A model generated the notes under the pieces. It searched no databases, was not told the DNA's origin, and saw only the letters and a list, made by a program, of their open reading frames with translations. A stretch of 36,840 bases of DNA, taken from contig CAILLK010000045.1 of NCBI GenBank assembly GCA_903835005.1, forward strand, positions 1-36,840, in the 5' to 3' direction. Made by a program: the position numbers and the translations under genes. Source of the stretch: an uncultured Bacteroidota bacterium (GTDB taxonomy: Bacteria > Bacteroidota > Bacteroidia > Chitinophagales > Chitinophagaceae). Position 1 is the first letter of the stretch. Each line of letters begins with the position of its first letter. This document shows, one piece after another, positions 17,565-26,897 of this stretch.

Positions 17565-17668
17565 AAAAAGAAAGTGCCTTCCATCGCTTCGCCTTTAAGG
17601 AATTTGAATTATTTTCAATGTATTTATAGGTGCTAAATAATATTGTTGTTATATTTAAATTAATAATA

Positions 17669-20600
17669 TTATAAGGAATGAGAGTTTACATAACTTCCAA
17701 ACCTATATAATTGTGCCCTTCTTATTTCATAATTTAATTCTTCTATATGCTTCCTAACCAATCCTGAATTTATTTTTTGACGTTCTCTTGCAATACAATA
17801 ATGATAAAGGCTATCACTAAAGTCATCCTCTAAATAATACATGTTTAAAATATTCTTTTTATATATTGAACCCTCCTGATGTAATTGTTTCCCACGATGG
17901 TAGTTTTGTAATGCCAACTGAAATTGCGATGCAGTGTCAATTGTATGTATTACGTCTATTCCCATTAAATCTTCAAGTATTTCATTAATTCTAAGTTCTT
18001 TCTTTAAATCCTTGTCAATAATATCCTTAATCTCTTTGATACCATCAAATATAATCCGAACAAATTCATAGTATTTTAACCATTTTCCTAACCTTCTATG
18101 GGTATCAGCAAGATCAGTATAACTCATATAATAACCAACTCCATATACATTTATTATTGATGTTATTTGATTCAAACAATATATAGAAGATGAAATAATG
18201 TTAATTAAAATTTTCAATTTATCCTTATCATATTTATAACCTTCACTTCCAAGACTGCTTAAATATCCCCCCGCTTCTATTTTTCTTATTAGCTCAAGCT
18301 TATTAAATTCAACTTCTTCATTTGTTTTGAGAGTTTTACCTATAACATCATTAATCCAAAAATCCTTGTTCCATGTGATCTCTAAAAAAGTTAACAATTT
18401 TGGGAAGCTATTTTTAAATTCCTGTTTATTTAATCTATGCTGTAGATGAAGCTGTTTAATTCTAACAAATTGAGAAGAAATAGAACTGTATGGCGAAACT
18501 AAATTTTGCAAATCAATTCCTTTTAATTTAAAGCCTTTATCATCTATCAGGTCTCCATTATTACCACGTTGCTTTAAGGAAACTAATAATAAAACTGTCT
18601 CCATAACTTCAGGATTTGTACTAGCGTTTAAATATAAATATTTGCTATAATTAGTTTTTGTATGGTAATCGTTTGAATTTTTTGTATATATTTTTTGTTT
18701 ATATATTTGATACCTATCAGATGAATTACTATTCCATGAAATCATGTTCACAATTTTTGAAAAAAAGAATTTTTCCATTAAAGTATCAAACTTGTTAATG
18801 GTTTCGGGAGAAAATAAATTCTTTGTTGTCTCCATTATTTTTCTGTACTGGAAGCTAGCTGCCATATTCTTGCCAATTCTCAAATAATATTGTGCTGACC
18901 AAAAATATATGCAGATTACTAACTGGGCGATGTATTCGTTTTTGATATATAATTTTAATGAGTCTTTTGGCATATAAGCTAATAAACTTTCTAATACATC
19001 AAAATCAAAATTATCAAAATTCCAATAAGCAGATACGCCATCAGGTACATCATAAAACAAACCGTGTGAAATTAATTCATTTAAAATAGTGAAATTACTT
19101 TCAACAATGCAGCTATAGAGTAAGTCTCCTAATTTAAATAAATTTATTGCAATGTTTTTATAATAAGTTTTGTCGTATAAATTGGAATTCAAATACGAAG
19201 AATTTGCATAATCAGTACCAATAATTTGCTTTATTTTCTTTAATAAACTAATCAAATCTATATCATACAACACATCGGAATAATGTTTTTTTATTAAAGT
19301 TACTAAAGATAGCTTGTAATTCGCATATGAAATTGATGACACCCTATAATCAGTGACTAAAAATGAATTATTATGCCTAACAGTCATGATTTCTTTTTCA
19401 CCAATTAATCGGTTAAACTCATTTATGTAATTTTCTATACATTTAGCATAATTATCAATTAAAATTTCATTTTTACCCTTAACTTTTACCTCTGAATTTC
19501 TTGAATTTTCAATTTGAATTTGATTCACAAAATCATCATTTTTATTTAATACATGATTTTTATAGTAAAAAAGTGTACCAGTATAAGAGTAGTAATTAGA
19601 ACAAATAATATTATGCTCTATCCCATCTGAAAATTTTTTTACAACCTTGAAGAAATCATATTGAAATTCACATATTTTATTAAATGACAAGCTTTCAACA
19701 CTAAGTTTTTCGATCAAGAATAATTTTGCCAGATATGGTTGGACAACTACCTGTAGTAAAGTATTTTTTGCAATAATTGTATTGAGGTCAGGCTTATTTT
19801 TTGCAAATTTTCTAATGGTTTGAGTTATATCAACAAAAATACCCAATGCAATTTCAAAATTTTTCATTTTTTCATATGTATGCCCTATTTTTAATTTTAA
19901 TCTCAGGCGCATTATGAAATTATCCACATGAAATTCATTCCGATCAAATTCTATCAAATTAAGGGCATCTGAATAACAAATAATTGCGTCATCGTATTCT
20001 TCATCAAAAAAATGACAATCGCCAAGTTGATCATTTAAAAAAGATATTGAGTTAATATAACCCTCCTTTCCAATACCTAGGTTTTTATGCGATTCACGAA
20101 GGTGTCTAATCTTGTCAATTATATGCGTTTTTATGTGATAATTCTCATCTAGTGTAAAATTGAATGCTGCAGATTCATCCTCAAACAGCTTACACAGATA
20201 TGATATTTCGTAGTAAGTTTTATTTAAGAACTTGTATTCAAACAAACCAATTTCAGTGTCACGAACATGGTTTAGGCAAAGGAAACTTATTAAATCTTCA
20301 ATAAAATACCTTAGATCAGGAGATCTTGCTTCAGAAATAATTTCAGGGACTAATTCCAAATTTTGTATTGAAAATGCAAAATTATGAAACTTTACAATGT
20401 GGTCAATTAAAAACGATGTAGATACCAATAATTTATCACTTAGCGCTTTTTGTTGTTTAGAAAATGAAATAATAAGTGGTCGGAATAAATAATTTATTAA
20501 ACCTAATCTGTATTGATTTTTGTAGTTTAATACAATAAAATACCTATGTGAATATTGTTTTTTATTATCCTGATAAACTATTATTTTTTTTGTGCCTAAA

Positions 20601-22036
20601 TAACAACTCTCTCCAGGTGTATTTTCATCAACTTTTATTGATGAAATTAAATCTTCAATTAATCGAACTAATTTTTTAGGTGAGCCATTACTTCTATACG
20701 TCAAGTAAATTATTAGATTTTGAAGGGTGTATAGTATTTTTATCGTAATTTCTTCTTTCAATTTTAAACAAACTAAATAATCATAATAACGTTTTAAAAA
20801 AGGGTCGGAGGACTCATTCTTATTAGGAAGCATTATCTGTTCAATATAACTTTCAACAATGCTTGTTGTCCCTGTCGTGCGTTCATTGGATTGTTTATCT
20901 TTTAAGAAACTATCTACATTAATTATTTGATGGAAAATACTGCTTACAGCTGATTGCCGGTCTGAAATATCTGCTAATGCAGCATCAAACATTTCCCTAC
21001 CTGCAATAAAAATGAATTTTGCGTGAGCAGTTGTGATAAGATATTTGAGGCCAGCAAGTATATTTATTACAGTACCTTTCCGTTCACGGAAATTCTGAGT
21101 TTTTGTATACTTATTATTAGTTTCATCATTAGTTTCTGAATAATCTTCAACTTCTTTATATGGTTCCACTTTATCTATCTCATCAAATACAAAAATAAAT
21201 TCTCGTTTGTCTTTCAATTTCTCCAAAACCTCGATAATTTCATTTTCTACTTCTTTTGGATTTGCAGCTTCATATTTTCTTTTTTGTTTATTTACTAGGC
21301 CAAAAGGAAATTTTTCGCCAGCACCATGTAAACCCACCTCCTCCTCAACTTCACTCTGGCATCTATAGTATAAAGAATCAAGACTATCATAGATTAACAC
21401 GACAGGGTATTTTTGTTGTTTTATAAAAATTAGTAATACCATTAATACCAAGGATTCCATGATGGCCAAGATAGCAATCCCACCAAAGTCTTCTATATTT
21501 TTTGGTAATTCTGTGGGCACAAAAGGACATACCAATTCATGTTGATTGCAAAAAAATGTAATGAATATATTTATTAAAAAAACTAATGGAATTACAAATG
21601 CTAGTGCTTTGTACGAAATACAATTGGTATGCCAATACTTGCCGATTTCTTTGCCTTTGAATCTACCGTCTATAGGCTTGTATAATATACTATCTCTTAT
21701 TCCTTTAATTATCTGTCTAAGAATATCAATTTCCTTTAAGTTTTTTTGGCCAAAGGCAATTTTAATCTCTACTGCTTTGGTTCTGTTTTTGCGGTGTTGC
21801 GTTAATACCCGCTCTACAAAACTTGTCTTCCCCATTCCCCGGTAACCGGTAATTAAATAGGCGCCACTATGTATTTCATCATCTTGTAAGTATCCCAAAA
21901 GCTCCTTTTGAATATCTTCTCTTCCAACAAATCTTGAATCATTTTTCTCATTATGCAGGCCATGTTGAAATTTATAACCTGGTAATTCCATCCAGATTTC
22001 CTTTATATAGGCATTATAAGCCAAATTATCTTCCAT
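17669..22036 (-). CDS. Large P-loop NTPase with membrane helices inside the ATPase domain and TPR-like C-terminus
   Basis: A 1455-aa protein. FVGRED (36-41) is a VGRE box; Walker A is GYRGMGKT (64-71) and Walker B is FIFVFDEID (280-288). Between them lie two strongly hydrophobic helices (about 143-163 and 185-205), so the ATPase domain is split by a membrane hairpin, as in KAP-family NTPases. FIFIAGREMFD (341-351) looks like a sensor strand. The remaining ~1000 residues are helical and include TPR-like units near 665-735 (LGDCHFFDEEYDDAIICYSD, IGHTYEKMKNFEIALG). The gene is AT-rich compared with neighbours. Large STAND/KAP NTPases on mobile elements often act in phage defence, with the C-terminus as a sensor; that role here is inference. 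It is divergent from the ankyrin gene. Confidence 0.85.
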   Translation of the reverse strand: MEDNLAYNAYIKEIWMELPGYKFQHGLHNEKNDSRFVGREDIQKELLGYLQDDEIHSGAYLITGYRGMGKTSFVERVLTQHRKNRTKAVEIKIAFGQKNLKEIDILRQIIKGIRDSILYKPIDGRFKGKEIGKYWHTNCISYKALAFVIPLVFLINIFITFFCNQHELVCPFVPTELPKNIEDFGGIAILAIMESLVLMVLLIFIKQQKYPVVLIYDSLDSLYYRCQSEVEEEVGLHGAGEKFPFGLVNKQKRKYEAANPKEVENEIIEVLEKLKDKREFIFVFDEIDKVEPYKEVEDYSETNDETNNKYTKTQNFRERKGTVINILAGLKYLITTAHAKFIFIAGREMFDAALADISDRQSAVSSIFHQIINVDSFLKDKQSNERTTGTTSIVESYIEQIMLPNKNESSDPFLKRYYDYLVCLKLKEEITIKILYTLQNLIIYLTYRSNGSPKKLVRLIEDLISSIKVDENTPGESCYLGTKKIIVYQDNKKQYSHRYFIVLNYKNQYRLGLINYLFRPLIISFSKQQKALSDKLLVSTSFLIDHIVKFHNFAFSIQNLELVPEIISEARSPDLRYFIEDLISFLCLNHVRDTEIGLFEYKFLNKTYYEISYLCKLFEDESAAFNFTLDENYHIKTHIIDKIRHLRESHKNLGIGKEGYINSISFLNDQLGDCHFFDEEYDDAIICYSDALNLIEFDRNEFHVDNFIMRLRLKLKIGHTYEKMKNFEIALGIFVDITQTIRKFAKNKPDLNTIIAKNTLLQVVVQPYLAKLFLIEKLSVESLSFNKICEFQYDFFKVVKKFSDGIEHNIICSNYYSYTGTLFYYKNHVLNKNDDFVNQIQIENSRNSEVKVKGKNEILIDNYAKCIENYINEFNRLIGEKEIMTVRHNNSFLVTDYRVSSISYANYKLSLVTLIKKHYSDVLYDIDLISLLKKIKQIIGTDYANSSYLNSNLYDKTYYKNIAINLFKLGDLLYSCIVESNFTILNELISHGLFYDVPDGVSAYWNFDNFDFDVLESLLAYMPKDSLKLYIKNEYIAQLVICIYFWSAQYYLRIGKNMAASFQYRKIMETTKNLFSPETINKFDTLMEKFFFSKIVNMISWNSNSSDRYQIYKQKIYTKNSNDYHTKTNYSKYLYLNASTNPEVMETVLLLVSLKQRGNNGDLIDDKGFKLKGIDLQNLVSPYSSISSQFVRIKQLHLQHRLNKQEFKNSFPKLLTFLEITWNKDFWINDVIGKTLKTNEEVEFNKLELIRKIEAGGYLSSLGSEGYKYDKDKLKILINIISSSIYCLNQITSIINVYGVGYYMSYTDLADTHRRLGKWLKYYEFVRIIFDGIKEIKDIIDKDLKKELRINEILEDLMGIDVIHTIDTASQFQLALQNYHRGKQLHQEGSIYKKNILNMYYLEDDFSDSLYHYCIARERQKINSGLVRKHIEELNYEIRRAQLYRFGSYVNSHSL

Positions 22037-22216
22037 TTTATAACAATTTTGCTGAGTTCAGCCTACAATATCTAAAATATTGATAAAAGAACAAAAAATC
22101 TTTTGCTTATGCCTATTATTTACAGAAAATAGATTATTTAAATATTGATAGTAATGAGCTTATATGATATATTATGTTAAATAAACTGGTACTAAATAGT
22201 AGTTAGAGGTAACCAA

Positions 22217-23116
22217 ATGAATGCATTTACTGGGCATCTTAAACCAAGATTTTTATATATTACTGAACTAAAAGAAAAGCATGGTAATATTCCAGAAATT
22301 GCAAACTTAATATATCGCTGCGAGGAAGAAATTAAAACTTATGAGCGAGGAATAAATCCTCCATTAGGTGTCAATTCACCACTTCATCACGCTGTACGTG
22401 ACGGGATGCCTGCAGTGTTTATAAGTAAAATAATGAACTGTGGTGCGGATATTAATGAGCAAAATTCTTTTGGAGAAAATGTTATTCATCTTTGCCTAAG
22501 GTTTATTTCATCAGATTATTCCCCAACTAAGGAAAAAAACTATAAAATGCTTTTTGATGATTTAATTAAATATGGAGCAAACAAAGATTGCAGAGATAAT
22601 GCGGGCAAGCCACCATTTTTTAATTATTTACCCAAATTTAGTGCGCAAAAATTTATTTTTAATCTGATAGATGAGTATAAAGTGAATTTTGTAGCAAAAG
22701 ACCATGAAAACAATACAATTTTGCATAATCTTGCTAAAAATTTTATTCCGGTAGGGACTAATGAACCCGATGAACTGATGGGTTTCGTGATTTGTAAAGG
22801 TGTAAATATTAACGACATAAACCACCAACAAAATACAGCACTAATGGAAAATATTATTGCTGATTATGACCTAAAAAAATACGAACAAACCATATACTTA
22901 ATTCACGCAGGAACTGATTTATCAGTTATTAATAAGGATGGCAACACAGTCAAAGATCTAATAGGAATTAACTCTCTCAATATGAGACCTAGCAATCAAA
23001 GAAGATATAATGCGATAATTGAAGCTTTGAGTACAAAAATGATACCGGATTCATCTTTAGAATCAACTTCTTCAAGCCCTCTGGTTGTTATAAATAATGC
23101 AAGAACACCTACTTAA
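22217..23116 (+). CDS. Ankyrin-repeat protein
   Basis: A 299-aa protein without signal peptide. It carries about four to five ankyrin repeats: SPLHHAVRDGMPAVFISKIM with CGADINEQN, a degenerate unit ending YGANKDCRDNAGKPPF, DHENNTILHNLAKNF, GVNINDINHQQNTALMENII and AGTDLSVINKDGNTVKDLIG. An N-terminal helical region precedes them and a Ser/Thr-rich tail follows. Ankyrin proteins bind other proteins. This one is transcribed divergently from the large NTPase across a 180-bp AT-rich spacer, so a shared promoter region is likely. AGAGGT about 6 bp before the ATG is an unusually good Shine-Dalgarno site for this DNA. Confidence 0.85.
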   Translation: MNAFTGHLKPRFLYITELKEKHGNIPEIANLIYRCEEEIKTYERGINPPLGVNSPLHHAVRDGMPAVFISKIMNCGADINEQNSFGENVIHLCLRFISSDYSPTKEKNYKMLFDDLIKYGANKDCRDNAGKPPFFNYLPKFSAQKFIFNLIDEYKVNFVAKDHENNTILHNLAKNFIPVGTNEPDELMGFVICKGVNINDINHQQNTALMENIIADYDLKKYEQTIYLIHAGTDLSVINKDGNTVKDLIGINSLNMRPSNQRRYNAIIEALSTKMIPDSSLESTSSSPLVVINNARTPT

Positions 23117-23228
23117 TTTTCACTAATAAATTCTGTATTTTTCTGTTATAATCTTCATGCCTATTTTTGATGGCACAATATTTTTGTGTAAAATATAATT
23201 GTAAAAACCCCGTTTAATTTAATCTGAG

Positions 23229-23236
23229 TACTTTTG
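23229..23236 (+). promoter_or_regulatory. -7 element for the sbnA-sbnB operon
   Basis: TACTTTTG matches TAnnTTTG. No TTTG is found at the ideal -33 spacing. Transcription would start about 45 bp before the sbnA start at 23285. Confidence 0.4.
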
Positions 23237-23284
23237 CATTACTAAAGGAAAAGGTTCTTTTAATTCTCTTGATAATTTTTATAA

Positions 23285-24250
23285 ATGGTAATCGACAATC
23301 TGGAGTATTTTACCGATGTTTTTTTTAGACTTGAAAAATTTACAGAGTTACCTTCATCCGTTTTTCTAAAATTGGAAGGTTTCAATTTTGCAGGCTCAAT
23401 TAAGTTAAAGCCAGCAATTTTTATATTAAACCAATTAGAAAAAGAAGAGGCTATAAAACCTGGAATTCACCATATTATTGAATCAAGTTCCGGAAACTTT
23501 GCTATTGCGTTGGCTATTCTCTGTCATTCAAAAGGCTATTCATTTACCGCTGTAATTGACCCTAACACAACTTCTGAAGTAGTGAAATTACTAAAAGTTT
23601 ATAAAGCAAATATCGTCTGTGTTAATACACGAGATCAGAGCGGCGGTTATCTTGAAAGCAGGATTAATGAAATAAAAACTTTGCTAAGTAAAAATTCAAA
23701 TTTTGTGTGGGCTAATCAATATGCCAATCAGTATAATTTTTTAAGTCATTATGAAATTACAGCAAAAGAAATCCATACTGAATTTAATAAGGAAAACAAT
23801 AATGAACCTACATACATATTCACCGGGACGAGTACAACAGGAACACTTAATGGTTTAATAAGATATTTTAGTGAGTTCTGCCCCAACACAAAAATTATAG
23901 CGGTTGAGCCGGTGGGTTCAGTTACTTTCTCTCAATTAACTAAATCCAGATTAATACCTGGAATAGGTGCAAGCAGACCACCTGAATTAAGTAAGTTTTT
24001 TGATAAAAGTAAATTGCATGATATAGTTTGGGTAGAGGAAATAGATACGATAAATATGTGTAACAGGCTTCTGGATGAATATACATTATTCTTAGGAGGA
24101 AGCACTGGAAGTGTTTTGGCAGCTATACTAAACTATAAGGATAACTTCACAGAAAATGACACCATAATAGCTATATCGCCGGATTTTGGGCATAAATATA
24201 TTGATACAGTATATAACCCGGTATGGGTAAATGATAATTATTATCTATAG
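23285..24250 (+). CDS. sbnA: SbnA-like PLP-dependent L-2,3-diaminopropionate synthase subunit
   Basis: A 321-aa cysteine-synthase-fold PLP enzyme closely resembling SbnA. In S. aureus SbnA condenses O-phospho-L-serine with L-glutamate to give ACEGA, the precursor of L-2,3-diaminopropionate. The PLP lysine is K40 in AGSIK, the substrate loop is SSSGN (67-71), the phosphate-binding loop TSTTGTLNG (182-190), and SbnA-type blocks WANQYANQYNFLSHYE, PGIGASR (225-231) and GGSTGS (271-276) are present. The D-R that normally follows the PLP lysine (GSMKDR) is replaced by L-K. The sbnB homologue follows after 18 bp, so both steps are encoded together. No siderophore synthetase or peptide-assembly gene is adjacent, so the fate of the product is unknown. 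Confidence 0.88.
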   Translation: MVIDNLEYFTDVFFRLEKFTELPSSVFLKLEGFNFAGSIKLKPAIFILNQLEKEEAIKPGIHHIIESSSGNFAIALAILCHSKGYSFTAVIDPNTTSEVVKLLKVYKANIVCVNTRDQSGGYLESRINEIKTLLSKNSNFVWANQYANQYNFLSHYEITAKEIHTEFNKENNNEPTYIFTGTSTTGTLNGLIRYFSEFCPNTKIIAVEPVGSVTFSQLTKSRLIPGIGASRPPELSKFFDKSKLHDIVWVEEIDTINMCNRLLDEYTLFLGGSTGSVLAAILNYKDNFTENDTIIAISPDFGHKYIDTVYNPVWVNDNYYL

Positions 24251-24268
24251 AATAATTGGAAACTATTT

Positions 24269-25252
24269 ATGATTACGCAAACTAATTTACTGATAATAAA
24301 AAATCAGGACGTCCGGGAATTAATGGATTTTGAGAAGGCCAAACAAATAATTTTGGACACATATATATTGCATGAAAAGCAGCAAACTATTTTGCCAAAT
24401 AGTATTTTTTTAAAGCCAGATAATAGAAATAGAATTATCGGTTTGCCAGCTTATGTGAAAGGTGAGGTTGATGCTTTAGGAATAAAGTGGGTAGCAAGTT
24501 TCCCAGGAAATGTAAATAATAATTTACACAGAGCTTCTGCAATTATTATTTTAAATGACATAAAGACCGGATATCCTTATTGTGTTTTTGAAGGTACTTA
24601 TATCAGTTTTTTTAGGACATCATGTGGAGCTTACTTAGTTGCAGAAAAATTATTCCAAGGTCGTAAAATTAATCAAATTGGTATTGTTGGGGCTGGAGAT
24701 ATTGCTAATAGTTTTCTGGAATGTTTTAGAATTTTTAATTCATTACAATCAGATAAGTTTAAAGTATACGATATTAATCCAGAGCAGTCTAAGAAATTTA
24801 TTAAAAAAAATCATCTTCTACCGGAATCAATATCAGATAATATTGAAGATGTTTTACAAAGTAGCGATCTGATTATTTTTGCAACAACTGCTGGTGCGCC
24901 ACATGTTTTTAGGAATTATTTTTCACATAACCCAGTAATACTAAATATATCTTTAAGAGATATTGCTTCTGATATTATTATGTCATCTTTCAATATAGTA
25001 GATGATATAGATCACATAAACAAAGAAAACACATCTATAAACCTAACTTATAAAGATGCAGGTAATCTGAATTTTATAAAGGGTACTATAGCGCAATTAC
25101 TATTAAATGAGTTAGCTGTGGATGCCAATAAACCTATTATTATTTCTCCATTCGGTCTAGGAATATTGGACATAGCTATTGCAAAGTATATTTATGAGAT
25201 GGCCATAATAAAGAGTAAGGGATTGAATATAGATGATTTCTTCAGTGAATAA
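24269..25252 (+). CDS. sbnB: SbnB-like NAD-dependent dehydrogenase (ornithine cyclodeaminase/mu-crystallin family)
   Basis: A 327-aa member of the ornithine cyclodeaminase/mu-crystallin family. SbnB-type blocks are LGIKWVASFPGN, HRASAIIILND, the active-site FRTS around R116, the Rossmann loop GIVGAGDIA (138-146) and ILNISLRDI. In the staphyloferrin B pathway SbnB oxidatively hydrolyses ACEGA to L-2,3-diaminopropionate plus 2-oxoglutarate. It is 18 bp downstream of the sbnA homologue and ends 18 bp before a convergent gene. The pairing with an SbnA argues strongly for diaminopropionate synthesis instead of ornithine cyclodeamination. Confidence 0.88.
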   Translation: MITQTNLLIIKNQDVRELMDFEKAKQIILDTYILHEKQQTILPNSIFLKPDNRNRIIGLPAYVKGEVDALGIKWVASFPGNVNNNLHRASAIIILNDIKTGYPYCVFEGTYISFFRTSCGAYLVAEKLFQGRKINQIGIVGAGDIANSFLECFRIFNSLQSDKFKVYDINPEQSKKFIKKNHLLPESISDNIEDVLQSSDLIIFATTAGAPHVFRNYFSHNPVILNISLRDIASDIIMSSFNIVDDIDHINKENTSINLTYKDAGNLNFIKGTIAQLLLNELAVDANKPIIISPFGLGILDIAIAKYIYEMAIIKSKGLNIDDFFSE

Positions 25253-25270
25253 AAAAACCATCACGTTACT

Positions 25271-26479
25271 TTAATTTTGAAAGACAACTTTTTTTATTAG
25301 TAACCATCCTGTATTTTGATTGTAATTACTATGATCTGTAAAGTGAATAAAGATTGTACTGAATGAATCATACTGTAAAAAGTCCCCGTTATTATAGTAG
25401 CCCTTACTTTGAGTTTTATATTCATGGTCTGCAAAAATATAAGCCTTGTCTGCAATGATTTTTATTGAATCTCCCTGCACGGCGCGGGATAATTTTAGTT
25501 CACCTTTTAATGCCCCATCATAGGAAGCCCATTTGCCGGACATTGTATTTTCTGTGCTGTCAAAACTCAGGTGAAATATACCATTCAGCCTTTCCTGTTT
25601 CTCTATTAATTCAAGATTATAACCTGAATTACCAGAAGTGATATTGCCCGTAAACGGGGCAAAATTTCCATTAACTGAACTATACCCATACACAGTATCA
25701 TTAGCAATATTCAGGATCGCCAGAGAAATATTTTTTTCGTTGTATCTGCCTTTCCATAAGCCCTGTAATTTATCATTATGAGAACTATCATCTTTTGAAA
25801 GGGTAAGTTTTTTATTCGCAGAAGAATCAGTATTTGCCTTAGCCCCGGCAGTGAATTTACTCAGCGGATAAATATAAACGCAGTAACTGCTAAAACCCCG
25901 TAGGTAGTTACAATCTATAAAAACAGCATTGTTAAGGACATAATGATGGTAATCTAAAATTCTTTTATCACCAGTTATACTTTCGGTACTGTGAGATTTG
26001 ATATACTCTATAAACGCATCGTAATGTTCTTTTTTCTTTATTGAAAAATGAATATACTCAAATTCATTGACAGGGGTTATTCTCTCACTCATATCGTCTA
26101 TCTTGTTTCTGTCAGGATAACTTCCCTCATAATGAACTTTGGATTTATTACTGATCCTGTCTCCATAATAGTAACAGTAAACATTGTAGGTTTTGCCATC
26201 TTCCAGAGTCCAGCCATTTTCCTGAAACTCAACAAATCCCTTGTTTGTACATTCACCTGCAACACGGTCAACGCTGAAATGATTTACCATCTCAGCAAAT
26301 TCCTCCGGTGAAAATTTGGTTGGTAATCCAGATGATGATTTTAGCCTGGTAAACATAGACCAGCTAAAGGATTTTCCTGCCGGAAATTGGTTTAAAAGAA
26401 TCAATAACCCGATGATAATAAAAGGTAGAAACAGCCAGCGTATTTTCTTCCTGCTGGAAGATTTTGTTTGAGAACTCAT
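25271..26479 (-). CDS. Membrane-anchored hypothetical protein with lipocalin-like C-terminal domain
   Basis: A 402-aa protein. A basic start (SSRKKIRW) and one transmembrane segment (LFLPFIIIGLLILLNQF, about 15-31) anchor it, with the rest probably periplasmic. The N-terminal half has no recognised domain. The C-terminal half (from about 230) is rich in beta strands: LQGLWKGRYNEKNISLAIL, DTVYGYSSVNGNFAPFTGNI and NTMSGKWASYDGALKGELKL. Such a pattern suggests an eight-stranded beta-barrel of the lipocalin-like kind. It is transcribed toward, and converges with, the sbnAB operon. It may belong to the transfer gene block on the minus strand, but its role is unknown. Confidence 0.7.
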   Translation of the reverse strand: MSSQTKSSSRKKIRWLFLPFIIIGLLILLNQFPAGKSFSWSMFTRLKSSSGLPTKFSPEEFAEMVNHFSVDRVAGECTNKGFVEFQENGWTLEDGKTYNVYCYYYGDRISNKSKVHYEGSYPDRNKIDDMSERITPVNEFEYIHFSIKKKEHYDAFIEYIKSHSTESITGDKRILDYHHYVLNNAVFIDCNYLRGFSSYCVYIYPLSKFTAGAKANTDSSANKKLTLSKDDSSHNDKLQGLWKGRYNEKNISLAILNIANDTVYGYSSVNGNFAPFTGNITSGNSGYNLELIEKQERLNGIFHLSFDSTENTMSGKWASYDGALKGELKLSRAVQGDSIKIIADKAYIFADHEYKTQSKGYYNNGDFLQYDSFSTIFIHFTDHSNYNQNTGWLLIKKVVFQN

Positions 26480-26507
26480 TGAATAACTTTTTGGCTAAAG
26501 TAAAAAA

Positions 26508-26897
26508 TTATTCCAATTCCTCTATAGTTATTTCATTAACAAAAAGCTCGTCTTCTTCCGGGTCAGTGCCGGTATTTCCTTGAATAAACCGCACACGGTA
26601 GGCAGTCAGATAATCATATAGTTTTCTCAGGAACCTGCCGGTGATCTTTACATTAATAACGCTGCTTTTTATTAAAATACCAGAATCGGTATTGTAAGTA
26701 AGTCGGGTAATAAGCGAATAGGGCAAGCCCTCACTTTTGCCGTCCGGCAAACGTAGTTCAAGACAGGCCGGTAGGCTCTTGATGTTATCCGTTGCGAAAT
26801 AGTCGCAAGAATAGCCATCTTCGATTTCAGCCGCAATAATGGCCTCGGTTTTATTTGGCCTTTCCCGGCCCTGTTCTAGTCGGTCTCTGAAGGTCAT
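26508..26897 (-). CDS. Small partner protein overlapping the relaxase gene
   Basis: A 129-aa soluble protein with an acidic C-terminus (DPEEDELFVNEITIEELE). Its start lies 47 bp inside the 3' end of the relaxase gene in another frame, so it should be translationally linked to it. Strand pattern CLELRLPDGKSEGLPYSLIT, IKSSVINVKITGRFLRKLYD suggests a mixed alpha/beta fold. No database family is recognised with certainty. The position suggests a role in relaxosome function or relaxase control. Confidence 0.7.
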   Translation of the reverse strand: MTFRDRLEQGRERPNKTEAIIAAEIEDGYSCDYFATDNIKSLPACLELRLPDGKSEGLPYSLITRLTYNTDSGILIKSSVINVKITGRFLRKLYDYLTAYRVRFIQGNTGTDPEEDELFVNEITIEELE

